From: Stutzerimonas stutzeri
Lineage (GTDB): Bacteria > Pseudomonadota > Gammaproteobacteria > Pseudomonadales > Pseudomonadaceae
Direction of reading: 5' to 3'
Assembly: GCF_015291885.1 (NCBI RefSeq)
Contig: NZ_CP036186.1
Coordinates: 3,499,001 to 3,563,000, forward strand
Length of the DNA: 64,000 bases
The position numbers and the translations under genes are program-made. Positions 24,273 to 33,829 of this stretch are shown here, piece after piece. Position 1 is the stretch's first letter; the number at the start of each line of letters is the position of its first letter. The notes under the pieces are model-generated. The model was not told where the DNA came from, did not search any database, and saw nothing but the letters and a program-made list of their open reading frames with translations.

Positions 24273-24739
24273 GCCTGCACCTGCCAGTGACCGCTCTTGC
24301 CGCCGAGTTTTTCCAGCAGGCGCACGCCTTCGATGACCATGCCGCGATCCACCGCCTTGCACATGTCGTAGATCGTCAGCGCAGCGACGCTGGCAGCGGT
24401 CAAGGCTTCCATCTCGACACCGGTCTGTCCGGCCAGCTTGCAGGCGGCGCGAATCAGCACGCAGTCTTCGCCATCCGCCTGCAGCTCGACCTTGATACTG
24501 GTGAGCAGCAGTGGATGGCACAGCGGAATCAGTTCGTAGGTCTTCTTCGCCGCCTGGATGCCGGCGATGCGCGCCACGGCAAAGACGTCGCCCTTGGGAT
24601 GGCCACCCTGCTGGATCATCTGCAGAGTCTCCGGCAGCATGCGGACGCGGGCCTCGGCCACCGCTTCACGGGCGGTCACGGCCTTGTCGGTGACGTCGAC
24701 CATGCTGGCCCGGCCTTGGGAATCGAGATGGGTGAGCAT
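24269..24739 (-). CDS. moaC: Cyclic pyranopterin monophosphate synthase
   Basis: 156 aa. Conserved parts are [44 protein letters not shown] with the active-site His, [19 protein letters not shown] and KAVDRGMVI. It performs the second part of the GTP to cPMP conversion after MoaA. No moaA is present in this operon, so it must lie elsewhere. The gene is first of moaCDE. Confidence 0.96.
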   Translation of the reverse strand: MLTHLDSQGRASMVDVTDKAVTAREAVAEARVRMLPETLQMIQQGGHPKGDVFAVARIAGIQAAKKTYELIPLCHPLLLTSIKVELQADGEDCVLIRAACKLAGQTGVEMEALTAASVAALTIYDMCKAVDRGMVIEGVRLLEKLGGKSGHWQVQA

Positions 24740-24837
24740 TCGGCGCTCCTGATCGGAAAATCACGAGTCTACCGCAGCAGCCGACGATGAACCCGCCCCG
24801 TAAGAGGTACTACCGGGCATCGTCGCGCGCTTCTCCG

Positions 24838-26226
24838 CTACATGTGCGCTTCGGCGTATTCGGCCAGCACCGAACGCGGCACCCCCTGCAGGGTGATGTG
24901 AACACCGTGGGAGAAGTCCTTGAAGCGCTCGGTCAGGTAGGTAAGCCCCGAACTGGTCGCCGACAGATATGGCGTGTCGATCTGCGCCAGGTTACCCAGA
25001 CAGACCACCTTCGAGCCGTTGCCCGCACGGGTGATGATGGTTTTCATCTGGTGTGGCGTGAGGTTCTGGCATTCGTCGATCAGGATCAGGCTCTGCTGGA
25101 AGCTGCGACCGCGGATGTAGTTCAGCGATTTGAACTGCAGCGGCACCTTTTGCAGGATGTAGTCGATGCTGCCGTGGGTGTTCTCGTCCTCCATGTGCAG
25201 CGCTTCGAGGTTATCGGTAATCGCGCCCAGCCATGGCTCCATCTTCTCGGCCTCGGTGCCGGGCAGAAAGCCGATATCCTCGTCCAGCCCCTGGACGCTG
25301 CGGGTGGCGATGATGCGCCGGTAGCGCTTGCTGACCACGGTCTGCTCGATGGCGGCAGCCAGCGCGAGAATGGTCTTGCCCGAACCGGCCGCGCCGGACA
25401 GGTTGACCAGATGGATGTCCGGATCGAGCAAGGCGAACAGCGCCAATGCCTGATGGATGTCCCGCGGGCGCAAGCCCCAGGCTTCCTGATGCAGCAGCGG
25501 CTCCTGATGGAGGTCAAGCAGCAGTAGCTCATCGGCCTTGATGCCCTTGATCCAGCCGACAAAGCCCTGTTCGTCGATGATGAACTCGTTGATGTGTACC
25601 GCGGGCAGGTTATCGGTCAGCTGTACGCGGTGCCAGGTGCGCCCATGGCCCTGATGGGTCTCGACCTTGCTTACGCGATCCCAAAACGAGCCGCTGACGC
25701 TGTGATAGCCAGGAGAAAGCTGGCCGACGTCATCGACTAGCTGATCGGTATGGTAATCCTCCGCCGCTACGCCACAGGCACGCGCCTTCAGGCGCATGTT
25801 GATGTCCTTGGTGACCAGCACTACAGGCACGCCGGGACGCTGTTTGCTCAGCTCGACCACCTGGTTGATGATCTTGTTGTCATTCAGATTTTCCGGCAAT
25901 GCGTTGGGCTCGCCACGCTTGCTCATGAGAATCGACAGGCTGCCGGACGGCCCACTCTTGCCACGCTGGATCGGCACGCCGAGTTCGACCTCTTCCGGCG
26001 TTGCATCACCGAGCAGCTTGTCGATCAGACGAATCGCCTGACGGCACTCGGCTGCGACGCTGTGCTTGCCGGCCTTGAGTTGATCGAGCTCTTCCAGCAC
26101 GGTCATCGGGATCGCGACCTGATGTTCCTGGAAGTTCAGCAAAGCGTTGGGATCGTGGATCAGTACATTCGTGTCGAGGACGTAGAGCGTGGGCTGGGTC
26201 GCGCGAGGTCTGCCGTAGTCATCCAT
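24838..26226 (-). CDS. PIN domain - PhoH-like ATPase fusion (462 aa)
   Basis: The ATG at 26226 has GAAGGTG at fit spacing; a GTG three codons upstream is possible. Residues 1-140 form a PIN nuclease-like domain (YVLDTNVLIHDPNALLNF with the first Asp; LVTKDINMRLKA with later acidic residues). Residues about 230-462 form a PhoH ATPase with Walker A LSGAAGSGKTILA and LILIDECQNLTPHQMK as Walker B. This PIN-PhoH type is linked to RNA unwinding and cleavage in other bacteria. The usual acidic PIN residues appear present. Single gene. Confidence 0.88.
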   Translation of the reverse strand: MDDYGRPRATQPTLYVLDTNVLIHDPNALLNFQEHQVAIPMTVLEELDQLKAGKHSVAAECRQAIRLIDKLLGDATPEEVELGVPIQRGKSGPSGSLSILMSKRGEPNALPENLNDNKIINQVVELSKQRPGVPVVLVTKDINMRLKARACGVAAEDYHTDQLVDDVGQLSPGYHSVSGSFWDRVSKVETHQGHGRTWHRVQLTDNLPAVHINEFIIDEQGFVGWIKGIKADELLLLDLHQEPLLHQEAWGLRPRDIHQALALFALLDPDIHLVNLSGAAGSGKTILALAAAIEQTVVSKRYRRIIATRSVQGLDEDIGFLPGTEAEKMEPWLGAITDNLEALHMEDENTHGSIDYILQKVPLQFKSLNYIRGRSFQQSLILIDECQNLTPHQMKTIITRAGNGSKVVCLGNLAQIDTPYLSATSSGLTYLTERFKDFSHGVHITLQGVPRSVLAEYAEAHM

Positions 26227-26485
26227 ACCGATCACCTTCTTCTGGGGCCAGAAACGAAGAGCCGAAAGCGCTTCGCTGCACAGTAACCGCCATGCGATTC
26301 AGGTGAGCGGACGAGGGTAGCCGGTGGATTCGGGGCTGCCCAGGAGCCGCCACCTGTGTCGCAGGGTTCGGCGGTCTGAATTCGGTAATACCGTAAAAGT
26401 TATGACAGACAAAAGACTTTTCCGTTGAACTCGACTTTTTTTCACGAATCGACCAAACGGCCTTGGCGCGCGTATTTCAGCCGCG

Positions 26486-27466
26486 CTATTGTCGATGATC
26501 AAGGTGCGCGCTTTCGTCGCAGCGATTCACTTCCACGGTGATGTGCACCAGCTGCGGAAAGCCCTGCAACGCAGCCTTGTAGTGGTCGGCGGTGTGCGCC
26601 TGATGCGTCACCAGGCTCAGGATGCAGCTGTATTGCGACCGCCCTACCCGCCACAGATGCAGGTCGGTGACCTCGGTATCCGGCACGTCCTGCAGCGCTT
26701 CCCGAACCCTGTGCACCAGCGGATCATCCATCTCCCGATCGAGCAGCGCCTTGGCGGTATCGCGCAACAGGCCGCGCGCCCATACAAGGATCACCAGCGC
26801 GCCGACGATACCCATCACCGGGTCCAGCCAGCTCCAGCCGAAGAACTTGCCGCCCAGCAGCGCGATGATCGCAGCCACCGACGTCAGCGCATCGGTCAGC
26901 ACATGGATGAAGGCGGCGTGCCGATTCAGGTCCTTGCCACCCGAAGCGCGCTCATGCGAATGGTCATGCCCGTGGTCACCGTGGCCGTGGCCGTGGCCGT
27001 GGCCGTGGTCATGCTGATCCCGAAGCAACCAGGCGGACAGCAGATTCACCAGCAAGCCGATCACCGCGACCATCAACGCCGCATCGAAACCGATCGCGAC
27101 CGGCGACCAGAGCCGCGACAGCGATTCGCCGATCATGAACAGCGCCACGACGACCAGCAGCAAGGCGCTGGTGAAACCGGCCAGGACCTCGATCTTCCAG
27201 GTTCCGAACGCAAAACGCTGGTCCGTCGCATAGCGCCGAGCCAGCAGATACGCCAGCGCCGCCAGGCCGATGGCGACCATGTGCGAGGCCATATGCCAAC
27301 CGTCCGCAAGTAAGGCCATGGAGTTGAACCAGTATCCGGCGACGATTTCCACCACCATGGTCAAGCCGGTCAGAATAACCACCGCCCAGGTCTGACGCTC
27401 GGAGCTGCGCTCCAGCGGACGGTAGTCGTGGGGCGGTTGCCATTGCGCATGATTGCAGCCAGACAT
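26486..27466 (-). CDS. dmeF: Cation diffusion facilitator, DmeF-like metal exporter
   Basis: The ATG at 27466 follows AAGGAG; a longer frame to 27508 lacks such support. 326 aa with six membrane helices. HD metal-site pairs lie in helices 2 and 5 (ALLADGWHMASHMVA and VLTDALTSVAAI). The family motif reads FGTWKIEVLAGFTSALLL. A His/Gly-rich loop between helices 4 and 5 (HDHGHGHGHGHGDHGHDH) is coded by a hexanucleotide repeat near 26976-27010. The C-terminal dimer domain follows. DmeF proteins export Co2+, Ni2+ or other divalent metals with proton exchange. No metal regulator gene is adjacent. Confidence 0.88.
   Translation of the reverse strand: MSGCNHAQWQPPHDYRPLERSSERQTWAVVILTGLTMVVEIVAGYWFNSMALLADGWHMASHMVAIGLAALAYLLARRYATDQRFAFGTWKIEVLAGFTSALLLVVVALFMIGESLSRLWSPVAIGFDAALMVAVIGLLVNLLSAWLLRDQHDHGHGHGHGHGDHGHDHSHERASGGKDLNRHAAFIHVLTDALTSVAAIIALLGGKFFGWSWLDPVMGIVGALVILVWARGLLRDTAKALLDREMDDPLVHRVREALQDVPDTEVTDLHLWRVGRSQYSCILSLVTHQAHTADHYKAALQGFPQLVHITVEVNRCDESAHLDHRQ
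26976..27012. repeat. Hexanucleotide GTGGCC-type repeat coding the His/Gly loop of DmeF
   Basis: Four to five near-perfect units of cgtggc lie head to tail on the plus strand, coding alternating Gly-His on the minus strand. A six-base unit allows change in loop length without frameshift. Confidence 0.75.
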
Positions 27467-27600
27467 ACGAACTCCTTGGTTGACGCCTTCTAGCTTTTGC
27501 CTTGCCACGCAAGGAAGGTCAACCGTTGCCTATGGCGGCTATAGCTGGAGCCGCTCCGCTCGTACCCCTACAATCGCACCATCAGACAGGAGACCCGTAC

Positions 27601-28380
27601 ATGCTGATGGTGATTTCCCCCGCCAAGACGCTCGACTACGAAACACCCCCGATAACCGAACGCTTCACCCAGCCTCAATACCTGGAGCACTCGCAGCTGC
27701 TGATCGACCAGTTGCGCGATTACTCACCAGCGCAGATCAGCGAACTCATGCACCTTTCCGACAAGCTGGCCGCCTTGAACGTCGCGCGCTACGGCAGCTG
27801 GTCGGCTGACTTCACGCCGGAGAATGCCAAACAGGCCCTGCTCGCCTTCAAGGGCGATGTCTACACCGGACTGAGCGTCGAGGATTTCACCGAGAGCGAC
27901 CTGCTGTTCGCACAGGAGCATCTGCGCATGCTGTCGGGGCTCTACGGCCTGTTACGGCCGCTGGACCTGATGCAGCCGTATCGGCTGGAAATGGGCACCA
28001 AACTGACCAATCCGCGCGGCAAGGATCTCTACGCGTTCTGGGGCGAGCGCATCAGTGGCTGGTTGAACGAGGCGCTCGCCGAGCAGGGTGACGATGTTTT
28101 GCTGAACCTGGCCTCCAACGAGTACTTCAGCGCGGTCAAACGCAAGGCGTTGAACGCACGGGTCATCAATGTCGACTTCAAGGACATGAAGAACGGCCAG
28201 TACAAGATCATCTCGTTCTACGCCAAGAAGGCTCGGGGGCTCATGGCCCGCTGGGTGATCAAGGAGCGTATTGGCGACCCCAACCAGCTGTCCGGGTTCG
28301 ATTACGAGGGGTATCGATACAGTCCCGCTGATTCATCCGCCGATCGCCTGGTATTCCTGCGCGATGCGGCCGACGAGTAA
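27601..28380 (+). CDS. yaaA: YaaA family peroxide-resistance protein (259 aa)
   Basis: Starts [14 protein letters not shown], the standard YaaA N-terminus, with CAGGAGACC before the ATG; the longer frame from 27502 is not supported. Further family marks are [30 protein letters not shown] and [19 protein letters not shown]. In E. coli YaaA is an OxyR-induced DNA-binding protein that limits free iron and so protects DNA from peroxide. Whether OxyR acts here cannot be seen. The gene is divergent from dmeF. Confidence 0.95.
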   Translation: MLMVISPAKTLDYETPPITERFTQPQYLEHSQLLIDQLRDYSPAQISELMHLSDKLAALNVARYGSWSADFTPENAKQALLAFKGDVYTGLSVEDFTESDLLFAQEHLRMLSGLYGLLRPLDLMQPYRLEMGTKLTNPRGKDLYAFWGERISGWLNEALAEQGDDVLLNLASNEYFSAVKRKALNARVINVDFKDMKNGQYKIISFYAKKARGLMARWVIKERIGDPNQLSGFDYEGYRYSPADSSADRLVFLRDAADE

Positions 28381-29173
28381 GGCAAAACCAGCGGCGGAGC
28401 CACTACGGTTCCGCCCGTCCCGAACCAGTGAAACGAACGCCGACGTCCAGCGTGGCGCACTCGGCCTGCCTTAGCGCACCTCTTGTTCTGTCACCAGCCA
28501 ATCGCAAAGAGCAGCGTCCAGGCTGCTGATGAACCCGTGATTCCGTTCAAAAAAACTCACCGATCAACGGTAGTTGGCTCGGGAACTATCCAGCACGGGT
28601 GGCAATCATAAGCGCGTACCGACAATTCCAGGTGGAAAGGGACGTCGCACATGAACGTGCATTGGGTTACTAGTCTTGCAAACCGCTACGCCCCCAGCCG
28701 CGACGCGGCTCCGGCGATAGCGCAACCTCCGGCAGCAATGCTGCTGAACATACGGCCACCGGCCGAGGCGTCGACCATTGCCAGCACGGCATCGGCTGCG
28801 ACATATGCCGAGCAAGGCACGAACAGAGGGTTACGGCCATGCAAACGCAATGCCCCCATCCAAATCCGAAAAACAGCGGATTCACAGCTCTGCTCGCGAC
28901 GATGGTGCTCATTACCTCGCCATCGGTCAGCCATCACGTCCTGCGCAGTTCGCCCTGACTGGCACCTCGCATGAGACATAGTCGGCCTGGCGGCCATAGA
29001 CGATCTATCTAACAACAGATTTCCGATCCTGAGGCATTGCCTTGGAATACAGCGAGGCTCGTTCCGGCCATCCGGGGGCTTGCGCTAAAGAACACGAAAC
29101 CCCAGGCGCTGCCATGAGGCTGGCGTCACCGGACAAGTAGAACGACCTTCGAAACGTTTTCAGGAGAAGCAAT
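28381..29173. other. 793 bp intergenic region before algA
   Basis: No gene is convincingly supported. Short frames near 28651 (plus) and 28839 (a 39-codon frame with a hydrophobic stretch) lack clear ribosome sites or family signs. An AlgU-like promoter is at 28583-28610. The length is unusual among the closely packed core genes and may hide a degraded gene or long leader. Confidence 0.5.
28583..28610 (+). promoter_or_regulatory. AlgU (sigma-22)-like promoter candidate
   Basis: GAACTA (28583-28588), 17 bp, then TCATA (28606-28610), close to the known AlgU pattern GAACTT-N16/17-TCTGA. It faces algA but lies about 560 bp upstream, so it would give a long leader or serve an unseen small gene. 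Confidence 0.35.
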
Positions 29174-30619
29174 ATGATCCCGGTTATTCTTTCAGGTGGT
29201 AGCGGCTCCCGACTGTGGCCCCTTTCCCGCAAGTCGTTCCCCAAGCAATTCCTCGCGCTAACAGGCGAACAAACGCTATTTCAACAGACCGTTGAGCGCC
29301 TGGCCTTTGAAGGCATGCAGCAGCCCCTGCTGGTGTGCAACAAAGATCACCGCTTCATCGTCAAGGAGCAGCTCGCTGCTCGTAAACTCGGCGTACAAGG
29401 TTTGCTGCTTGAGCCCTTTGGCCGCAACACCGCTCCGGCTATCGGCATTGCAGCGATGAAGCTGGTAGAGGAAGGCCGCGACGAACTGCTGCTGGTCCTG
29501 CCGGCAGACCACGTGATCGAAGACCAGAAGGCATTCCAGCGCTCGCTGGCGCTGGCAACCAATGCTGCCGAGAATGGCGAGATGGTGCTTTTCGGCATTC
29601 CGCCGACTCGCCCGGAAACCGGTTTTGGCTATATCAAAGGTAGCCAGGATGCTAACGACGGCCTGCCAGAGGGCATCAAGCGTGTCGCTCAGTTTGTCGA
29701 AAAGCCTGATGAAGCGCGCGCCCAGAGCTATCTGGAGTCGGGTGACTACTTCTGGAACAGCGGCATGTTCCTGTTCCGCGCCAGCGTGTTCCTGGACGAG
29801 CTGAAGAAGCATGACCCGGACATCTACGACACCTGCACGCTGGCGCTCGAGCGTAGCGTGAAGCACGGCGACGAAGTATTGATCGATCCGGCCACCTTTG
29901 CCTGCTGCCCGGACAACTCGATCGACTACGCAGTGATGGAAAAAACGCAACTGGCGTGCGTGGTCCCCATGCCTGCCGGTTGGAACGATGTCGGCTCGTG
30001 GTCCTCGATCTGGGATGTGCACCAGAAAGACGAGAATGGCAACGTCCTCAAAGGCGATGTGATTGCCGAGGATTCGCGTAACTGCCTGGTTCACGGCAAC
30101 GGCAAGCTGGTCACGGTACTGGGCTTGGACAACATCGTGGTAGTGGAGACCAAGGACGCCATGATGGTCGCCCACAAGGACAAGGTGCAGGACGTCAAGA
30201 AGCTGGTCAGCAAGCTCGACGCCCAAGACCGCAGCGAAACCAAGAACCACTGCGCCGTCTACCGCCCGTGGGGCTGGTACGACTCGGTGGACATGGGTGG
30301 CCGCTTCCAGGTCAAGCGCATCTGCGTGAACCCCGGCGCCAGCCTTTCTCTGCAGATGCACCACCACCGTGCCGAGCATTGGATCGTTGTTTCCGGTACC
30401 GCTCAGGTCACCTGTAACGACAAGACTTTCCTGTTGACCGAGAACCAGTCGACTTACATTCCGATCACCTCGGTACACCGCCTCGCCAACCCGGGAAAGA
30501 TTCCACTGGAGATCATCGAAGTCCAGTCCGGTAGCTATCTGGGCGAAGACGACATCGAACGCTTCGATGACGTTTATGGACGCGCCGAGCAGAGCAGTGA
30601 AGCAAAAGTTGCCCGCTGA
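29174..30619 (+). CDS. algA: Mannose-1-phosphate guanylyltransferase / mannose-6-phosphate isomerase
   Basis: 481 aa, the exact length of Pseudomonas AlgA-type bifunctional enzymes. The N-terminal nucleotidyltransferase has VILSGGSGSRLWPLSRKSFP, RPETGFGYIKG and FVEKPDEARA. The C-terminal cupin isomerase has MHHHRAEHWIVVSGTAQVTC with metal-binding residues. It converts fructose-6-P to mannose-6-P and mannose-1-P to GDP-mannose, the donor for alginate, Psl-like polysaccharide or LPS. AGGAGAAGC precedes the ATG. It stands alone with its own terminator, so it is not within an alginate operon. PslB/WbpW/ManC-type naming is equally possible. Confidence 0.93.
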   Translation: MIPVILSGGSGSRLWPLSRKSFPKQFLALTGEQTLFQQTVERLAFEGMQQPLLVCNKDHRFIVKEQLAARKLGVQGLLLEPFGRNTAPAIGIAAMKLVEEGRDELLLVLPADHVIEDQKAFQRSLALATNAAENGEMVLFGIPPTRPETGFGYIKGSQDANDGLPEGIKRVAQFVEKPDEARAQSYLESGDYFWNSGMFLFRASVFLDELKKHDPDIYDTCTLALERSVKHGDEVLIDPATFACCPDNSIDYAVMEKTQLACVVPMPAGWNDVGSWSSIWDVHQKDENGNVLKGDVIAEDSRNCLVHGNGKLVTVLGLDNIVVVETKDAMMVAHKDKVQDVKKLVSKLDAQDRSETKNHCAVYRPWGWYDSVDMGGRFQVKRICVNPGASLSLQMHHHRAEHWIVVSGTAQVTCNDKTFLLTENQSTYIPITSVHRLANPGKIPLEIIEVQSGSYLGEDDIERFDDVYGRAEQSSEAKVAR

Positions 30620-30634
30620 TCCCTGCTGGTAGAA

Positions 30635-30666
30635 AAGAAAAACCCGCTTCGGCGGGTTTTTCTTTT
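30635..30666 (+). terminator. algA terminator
   Basis: CCCGC (30643-30647), TTCG loop, GCGGG (30652-30656), with A-run before and TTTTTCTTTT after. Confidence 0.9.
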
Positions 30667-30936
30667 ACGAATTCTGGCTCTATACACTCCATCGCGGGCA
30701 TACTCCCCTCATAGCAAAAACACAGCGCCGTACTTTGCTGCCTCTGTATGCCTCGCTTTTTTGAACTACTACTCGAATCTGTCGCTTGCCTGTAGTTACT
30801 TAAACCTTTTCTATTGCCCTTGGGTCTCATAGACATAAGCTCGCACCCCCGCACCGGAAAATTACGGTTACAACGAGGCTGCATCTTTTCCGTTTCAGAT
30901 GCGTCTTAATTGAAATTTAAACAATAGGATCCTTAC

Positions 30937-31158
30937 GTGACGAAAGAAGAACTGCGCGCCGAACTTGAGCGCCAGGCCCAGCGCTTTACCAATGTTTACG
31001 GCGGTGAAATTACGACTTACGCTGCTGAACGCGAACCTGAGCGCAAGCCATGGCGAAAAAAACCCACTGTTCTTGATCAGGTTTTTCAGCAAGAGCTGCA
31101 GAAGCTTGAACAGGAAAAACGTTCTGGCCACGAGAGTAATGTGGCAGAACAGGCGTAA
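30937..31158 (+). CDS. Small hypothetical protein (73 aa), GTG start
   Basis: The GTG at 30937 has a weak AGGAT upstream. The sequence is helical and highly charged (TKEELRAELERQAQRFTNVY, then LDQVFQQELQKLEQEKRSG), suggesting a short coiled coil, with no signal or membrane segment. It follows an AT-rich 270 bp gap. The reading frame keeps core-like third-position GC, which supports coding. Unknown function. Confidence 0.5.
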   Translation: MTKEELRAELERQAQRFTNVYGGEITTYAAEREPERKPWRKKPTVLDQVFQQELQKLEQEKRSGHESNVAEQA

Positions 31159-31244
31159 TTCGGATTTCAGGCATGTCGAAAACAGCCTTCAGAGCAGCCT
31201 ATACGCTGACTGGCGATAGCAGCCTTGGACCCGAAGCCGAAATA

Positions 31245-32720
31245 TTAGCGCTTACCGCCCAACAAAGAGCCTAATAAGCCTCTTGCCAACTGTCGCCCCA
31301 GTTGACTGGCGGCCTGACTCAATGCGCTTTTGACTACTCGCCCAGCTAGATCGCCTATATCGCTTTCAGAATTGCTCTTACCTCGCCGAGGCTTTTCGGC
31401 TTTACCACTGAGTGGCTCAGGGGCCTGCATAGCGCGAGCACTCAACATCTCGTAAGCCGATTCACGATCAAAAACCTTGTCGTAACGACTGCGCAGACCA
31501 GACTGAGCGACAAGCCCCGCACGCTCCGCCTCGCTCAGCGGCCCAACACGCGACTGGGGCGGCGCAATCGCCACCCGCTGCACCATCGCCGGCGTGCCCT
31601 TTTCTTCCAGCCCACCAACCAGCGCCTCGCCGATCCCCAGCTGAGTGAGCACCTCCAGCGTCACCAAGTCTGGGTTGGCGCGAAAACCATCGGCCACCGA
31701 GCGCAGTGCTTTTTGCTCTTTGACGGTATAAGCCCGCAAGCCATGCTGAATACGCAAGCCAAGTTGCGCCAGCACCTGATCAGGCAGGTCGGCAGGGGAC
31801 TGGGTAACGAAATAGACGCCCACCCCCTTCGAACGAATCAGCCGCACTACTTGCACCAACCGCTCCTGAAGCGCCTTTGGGGTATCACCAAACAACAGGT
31901 GCGCCTCATCGAAGAACAGTGCCAGCATCGGCTTGTCGGCATCGCCGCGCTCCGGCAGTTGCTCGAACAATTCGGCGAGCAGCCACAGCAGAAACGTTGC
32001 ATAGACTTTCGGTGCTTCGTGCACCAGCACGCTGGCATCGAGTAAGTGGATAACGCCTCGTCCATCCGGCGCCGGGCGCAGCAAATCCTCGAGCTGCAAT
32101 GCTGGCTCACCGAACAACGCCTCGACACCCTGTTGCTCGAGTGTCGCTAGCCGTCTGAGCAAGGCCTGTGACGAGGCTGCCGTGAACAGCGCACTATCCT
32201 CGCCCAGCACCTGAGGCTCAGCTTTGAGGTGCGCGAGCAACGCCTTGAGATCCTTCAAGTCGAGCAATAGCAGACCTTCGCGATCCGCCACCTTGAACGC
32301 GGCGTACAACGCCGCCTGCTGGCTGTCGGTCAGTTGCAGCAGATTGCCCAACAATAGCGGGCCCATCTCGCTCAAAGTGGTGCGCAAAGGGAGCCCGCTG
32401 CGACCATGCACGTCCCACAGCGTAACCGGATATGCCTGTGGCTGATGATCCAGCCAGGGCATGCTGGCGATCCGCTCGGCGATCTTGCCCTGCGGAACGC
32501 CGGCTGCGCCCAGGCCGCTGAGATCCCCCTTGATGTCAGCGGCGAACACCGCAACCCCGGCGTCACTGAACTGCTCAGCCAGGCGCTGCAACGTCACTGT
32601 CTTGCCAGTGCCGGTTGCTCCTGCGATCAAGCCGTGCCTATTGGCCAGACGTAAGGACTGACCGTTCGGCTCGCCCGAGGCATCTGCACCCAGTATCAGA
32701 CGATCAATCACTGCCTTCAT
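31245..32720 (-). CDS. HerA-like / DUF853 family ATPase (YjgR type)
   Basis: 491 aa. The ATG at 32720 (after GGAGG) is preferred over a TTG one codon earlier. Walker A is in LIAGATGTGKTVTLQRLAEQ, Walker B in MLALFFDEAHLLFG, and an Arg-rich sensor region is in GVYFVTQSPADLPDQV. The C-terminal tail is basic and glycine-rich. HerA/FtsK-like ATPases form rings and translocate DNA or protein, but the role of YjgR-type members is not known. Its start overlaps the small gene upstream by ATGA, so the two proteins are made together. Confidence 0.88.
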   Translation of the reverse strand: MKAVIDRLILGADASGEPNGQSLRLANRHGLIAGATGTGKTVTLQRLAEQFSDAGVAVFAADIKGDLSGLGAAGVPQGKIAERIASMPWLDHQPQAYPVTLWDVHGRSGLPLRTTLSEMGPLLLGNLLQLTDSQQAALYAAFKVADREGLLLLDLKDLKALLAHLKAEPQVLGEDSALFTAASSQALLRRLATLEQQGVEALFGEPALQLEDLLRPAPDGRGVIHLLDASVLVHEAPKVYATFLLWLLAELFEQLPERGDADKPMLALFFDEAHLLFGDTPKALQERLVQVVRLIRSKGVGVYFVTQSPADLPDQVLAQLGLRIQHGLRAYTVKEQKALRSVADGFRANPDLVTLEVLTQLGIGEALVGGLEEKGTPAMVQRVAIAPPQSRVGPLSEAERAGLVAQSGLRSRYDKVFDRESAYEMLSARAMQAPEPLSGKAEKPRRGKSNSESDIGDLAGRVVKSALSQAASQLGRQLARGLLGSLLGGKR

Positions 32721-32962
32721 CAACCCGCCTCCGTGCCGTGCTCGCCCGGCCCGAATGGGAAGCTCTGCCCAGCCGCCACCGACATGACCTGTGCTGGCTC
32801 CAGACCAGCCTCCTCGCTCTGCAAGCGCCCCCAGAGCGCCGCGGCCTCAGCGAAGTCGGCACCCTGCTCGGACGATAGCGCTTCGGGGTCGTATCGCTGC
32901 GCACAGCCACTACCGATGATGGGTGGTGCCTTGGCTGCGGCTCGTTCGAGGGGGTCGGTCAC
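32720..32962 (-). CDS. Small protein coupled to the HerA-like ATPase (80 aa), GTG start
   Basis: The GTG at 32962 has CCGGAG seven bases upstream. The sequence is acidic, with RYDPEALSSEQGADF and AAALWGRLQSEEAGLEPAQV, and has no membrane segment. The ATGA overlap with the ATPase gene is strong evidence for translation and for a functional link. No family was recognised. Confidence 0.6.
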   Translation of the reverse strand: MTDPLERAAAKAPPIIGSGCAQRYDPEALSSEQGADFAEAAALWGRLQSEEAGLEPAQVMSVAAGQSFPFGPGEHGTEAG

Positions 32963-32977
32963 GGTAACTCCGGGCTG

Positions 32978-33829
32978 TCAGTTGAATACCATCGTCTTGT
33001 TGCTGTGTACCAGAACGCGGTCTTCCAAGTGATAGCGCAGACCGCGAGAAAGCACCATCTTCTCCACATCCTTGCCTAGCCGAACCATGTCTTCGATGCT
33101 GTCGCGATGGCTGACGCGTACTACGTCCTGCTCGATGATCGGTCCGGCGTCGAGTTCCTCGGTAACGTAGTGACAGGTCGCCCCGATGAGCTTCACGCCG
33201 CGCAGCGAGGCCTGGTGATACGGCTTGGCACCAACGAAGGACGGCAGAAAGCTGTGATGGATATTGATCACGCGCTGAGCGAACTCTTCGCATAGCTCCG
33301 AGGGCAAAATCTGCATATAGCGGGCCAGCACAATAACGTCGGCACGCTGTTCGCGCACAAGGCGAGTCACCTCGGCGAAGGCCTCCTGCTTGTTGGCAGG
33401 ATCGACCGGCACGTGTACGTAGGGAATGCCATGCCACTCGACCATGCTACGCAGGTCATTGTGGTTGGAGATCACGCACGGAATATCGCAATCCAGCTCC
33501 CCACTGTGCCAGCGGTGCAACAGGTCAGCCAGGCAATGGGACTCGCGACTTGCCATCAGCACCACGCGCTTGCGCTGCTCCGAATCGGTAATGCGCCACT
33601 CCATTGAGAACTCTCGAGCAATCGGCGCAAATGCTTGGCGGAATCCGTCGAGATCGAAGGGCAGCGAGTCCGCACGAATCTCATGGCGCATGAAGAACCA
33701 GCCACTCTGATGGTCGGAGTGGTGGTTGGCTTCAGTGATCCAGCCATTGTAGGTGGCGAGGAAGTTACTGACCTTGGCAACAATGCCAACGCCATCGGGA
33801 CAGGCAATAACCAGCCTGAAAGTGCGCAT
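32978..33829 (-). CDS. purU: Formyltetrahydrofolate deformylase
   Basis: 283 aa, the standard length. The N-terminal ACT domain starts MRTFRLVIACPDGVGIVAKV. The C-terminal formyl-hydrolase domain has VISNHNDLRSMVEWHGIPY, VLARYMQILP, INIHHSFLPSF with the catalytic His, and TEELDAGPIIEQD. It cleaves 10-formyl-THF to THF and formate, balancing one-carbon units for purine and glycine metabolism. It follows on the same strand as the HerA-like pair but with a small gap, so co-transcription is possible. Confidence 0.96.
   Translation of the reverse strand: MRTFRLVIACPDGVGIVAKVSNFLATYNGWITEANHHSDHQSGWFFMRHEIRADSLPFDLDGFRQAFAPIAREFSMEWRITDSEQRKRVVLMASRESHCLADLLHRWHSGELDCDIPCVISNHNDLRSMVEWHGIPYVHVPVDPANKQEAFAEVTRLVREQRADVIVLARYMQILPSELCEEFAQRVINIHHSFLPSFVGAKPYHQASLRGVKLIGATCHYVTEELDAGPIIEQDVVRVSHRDSIEDMVRLGKDVEKMVLSRGLRYHLEDRVLVHSNKTMVFN

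Noticed and set aside
28651..28974. 107-codon frame upstream of algA
   Set aside because: Ala/Pro/Arg-rich, no domain, weak ribosome site; cannot be told from chance in GC-rich DNA.
29276..30478. 400-codon minus-strand frame across algA
   Set aside because: Shadow of the guanylyltransferase/isomerase gene.
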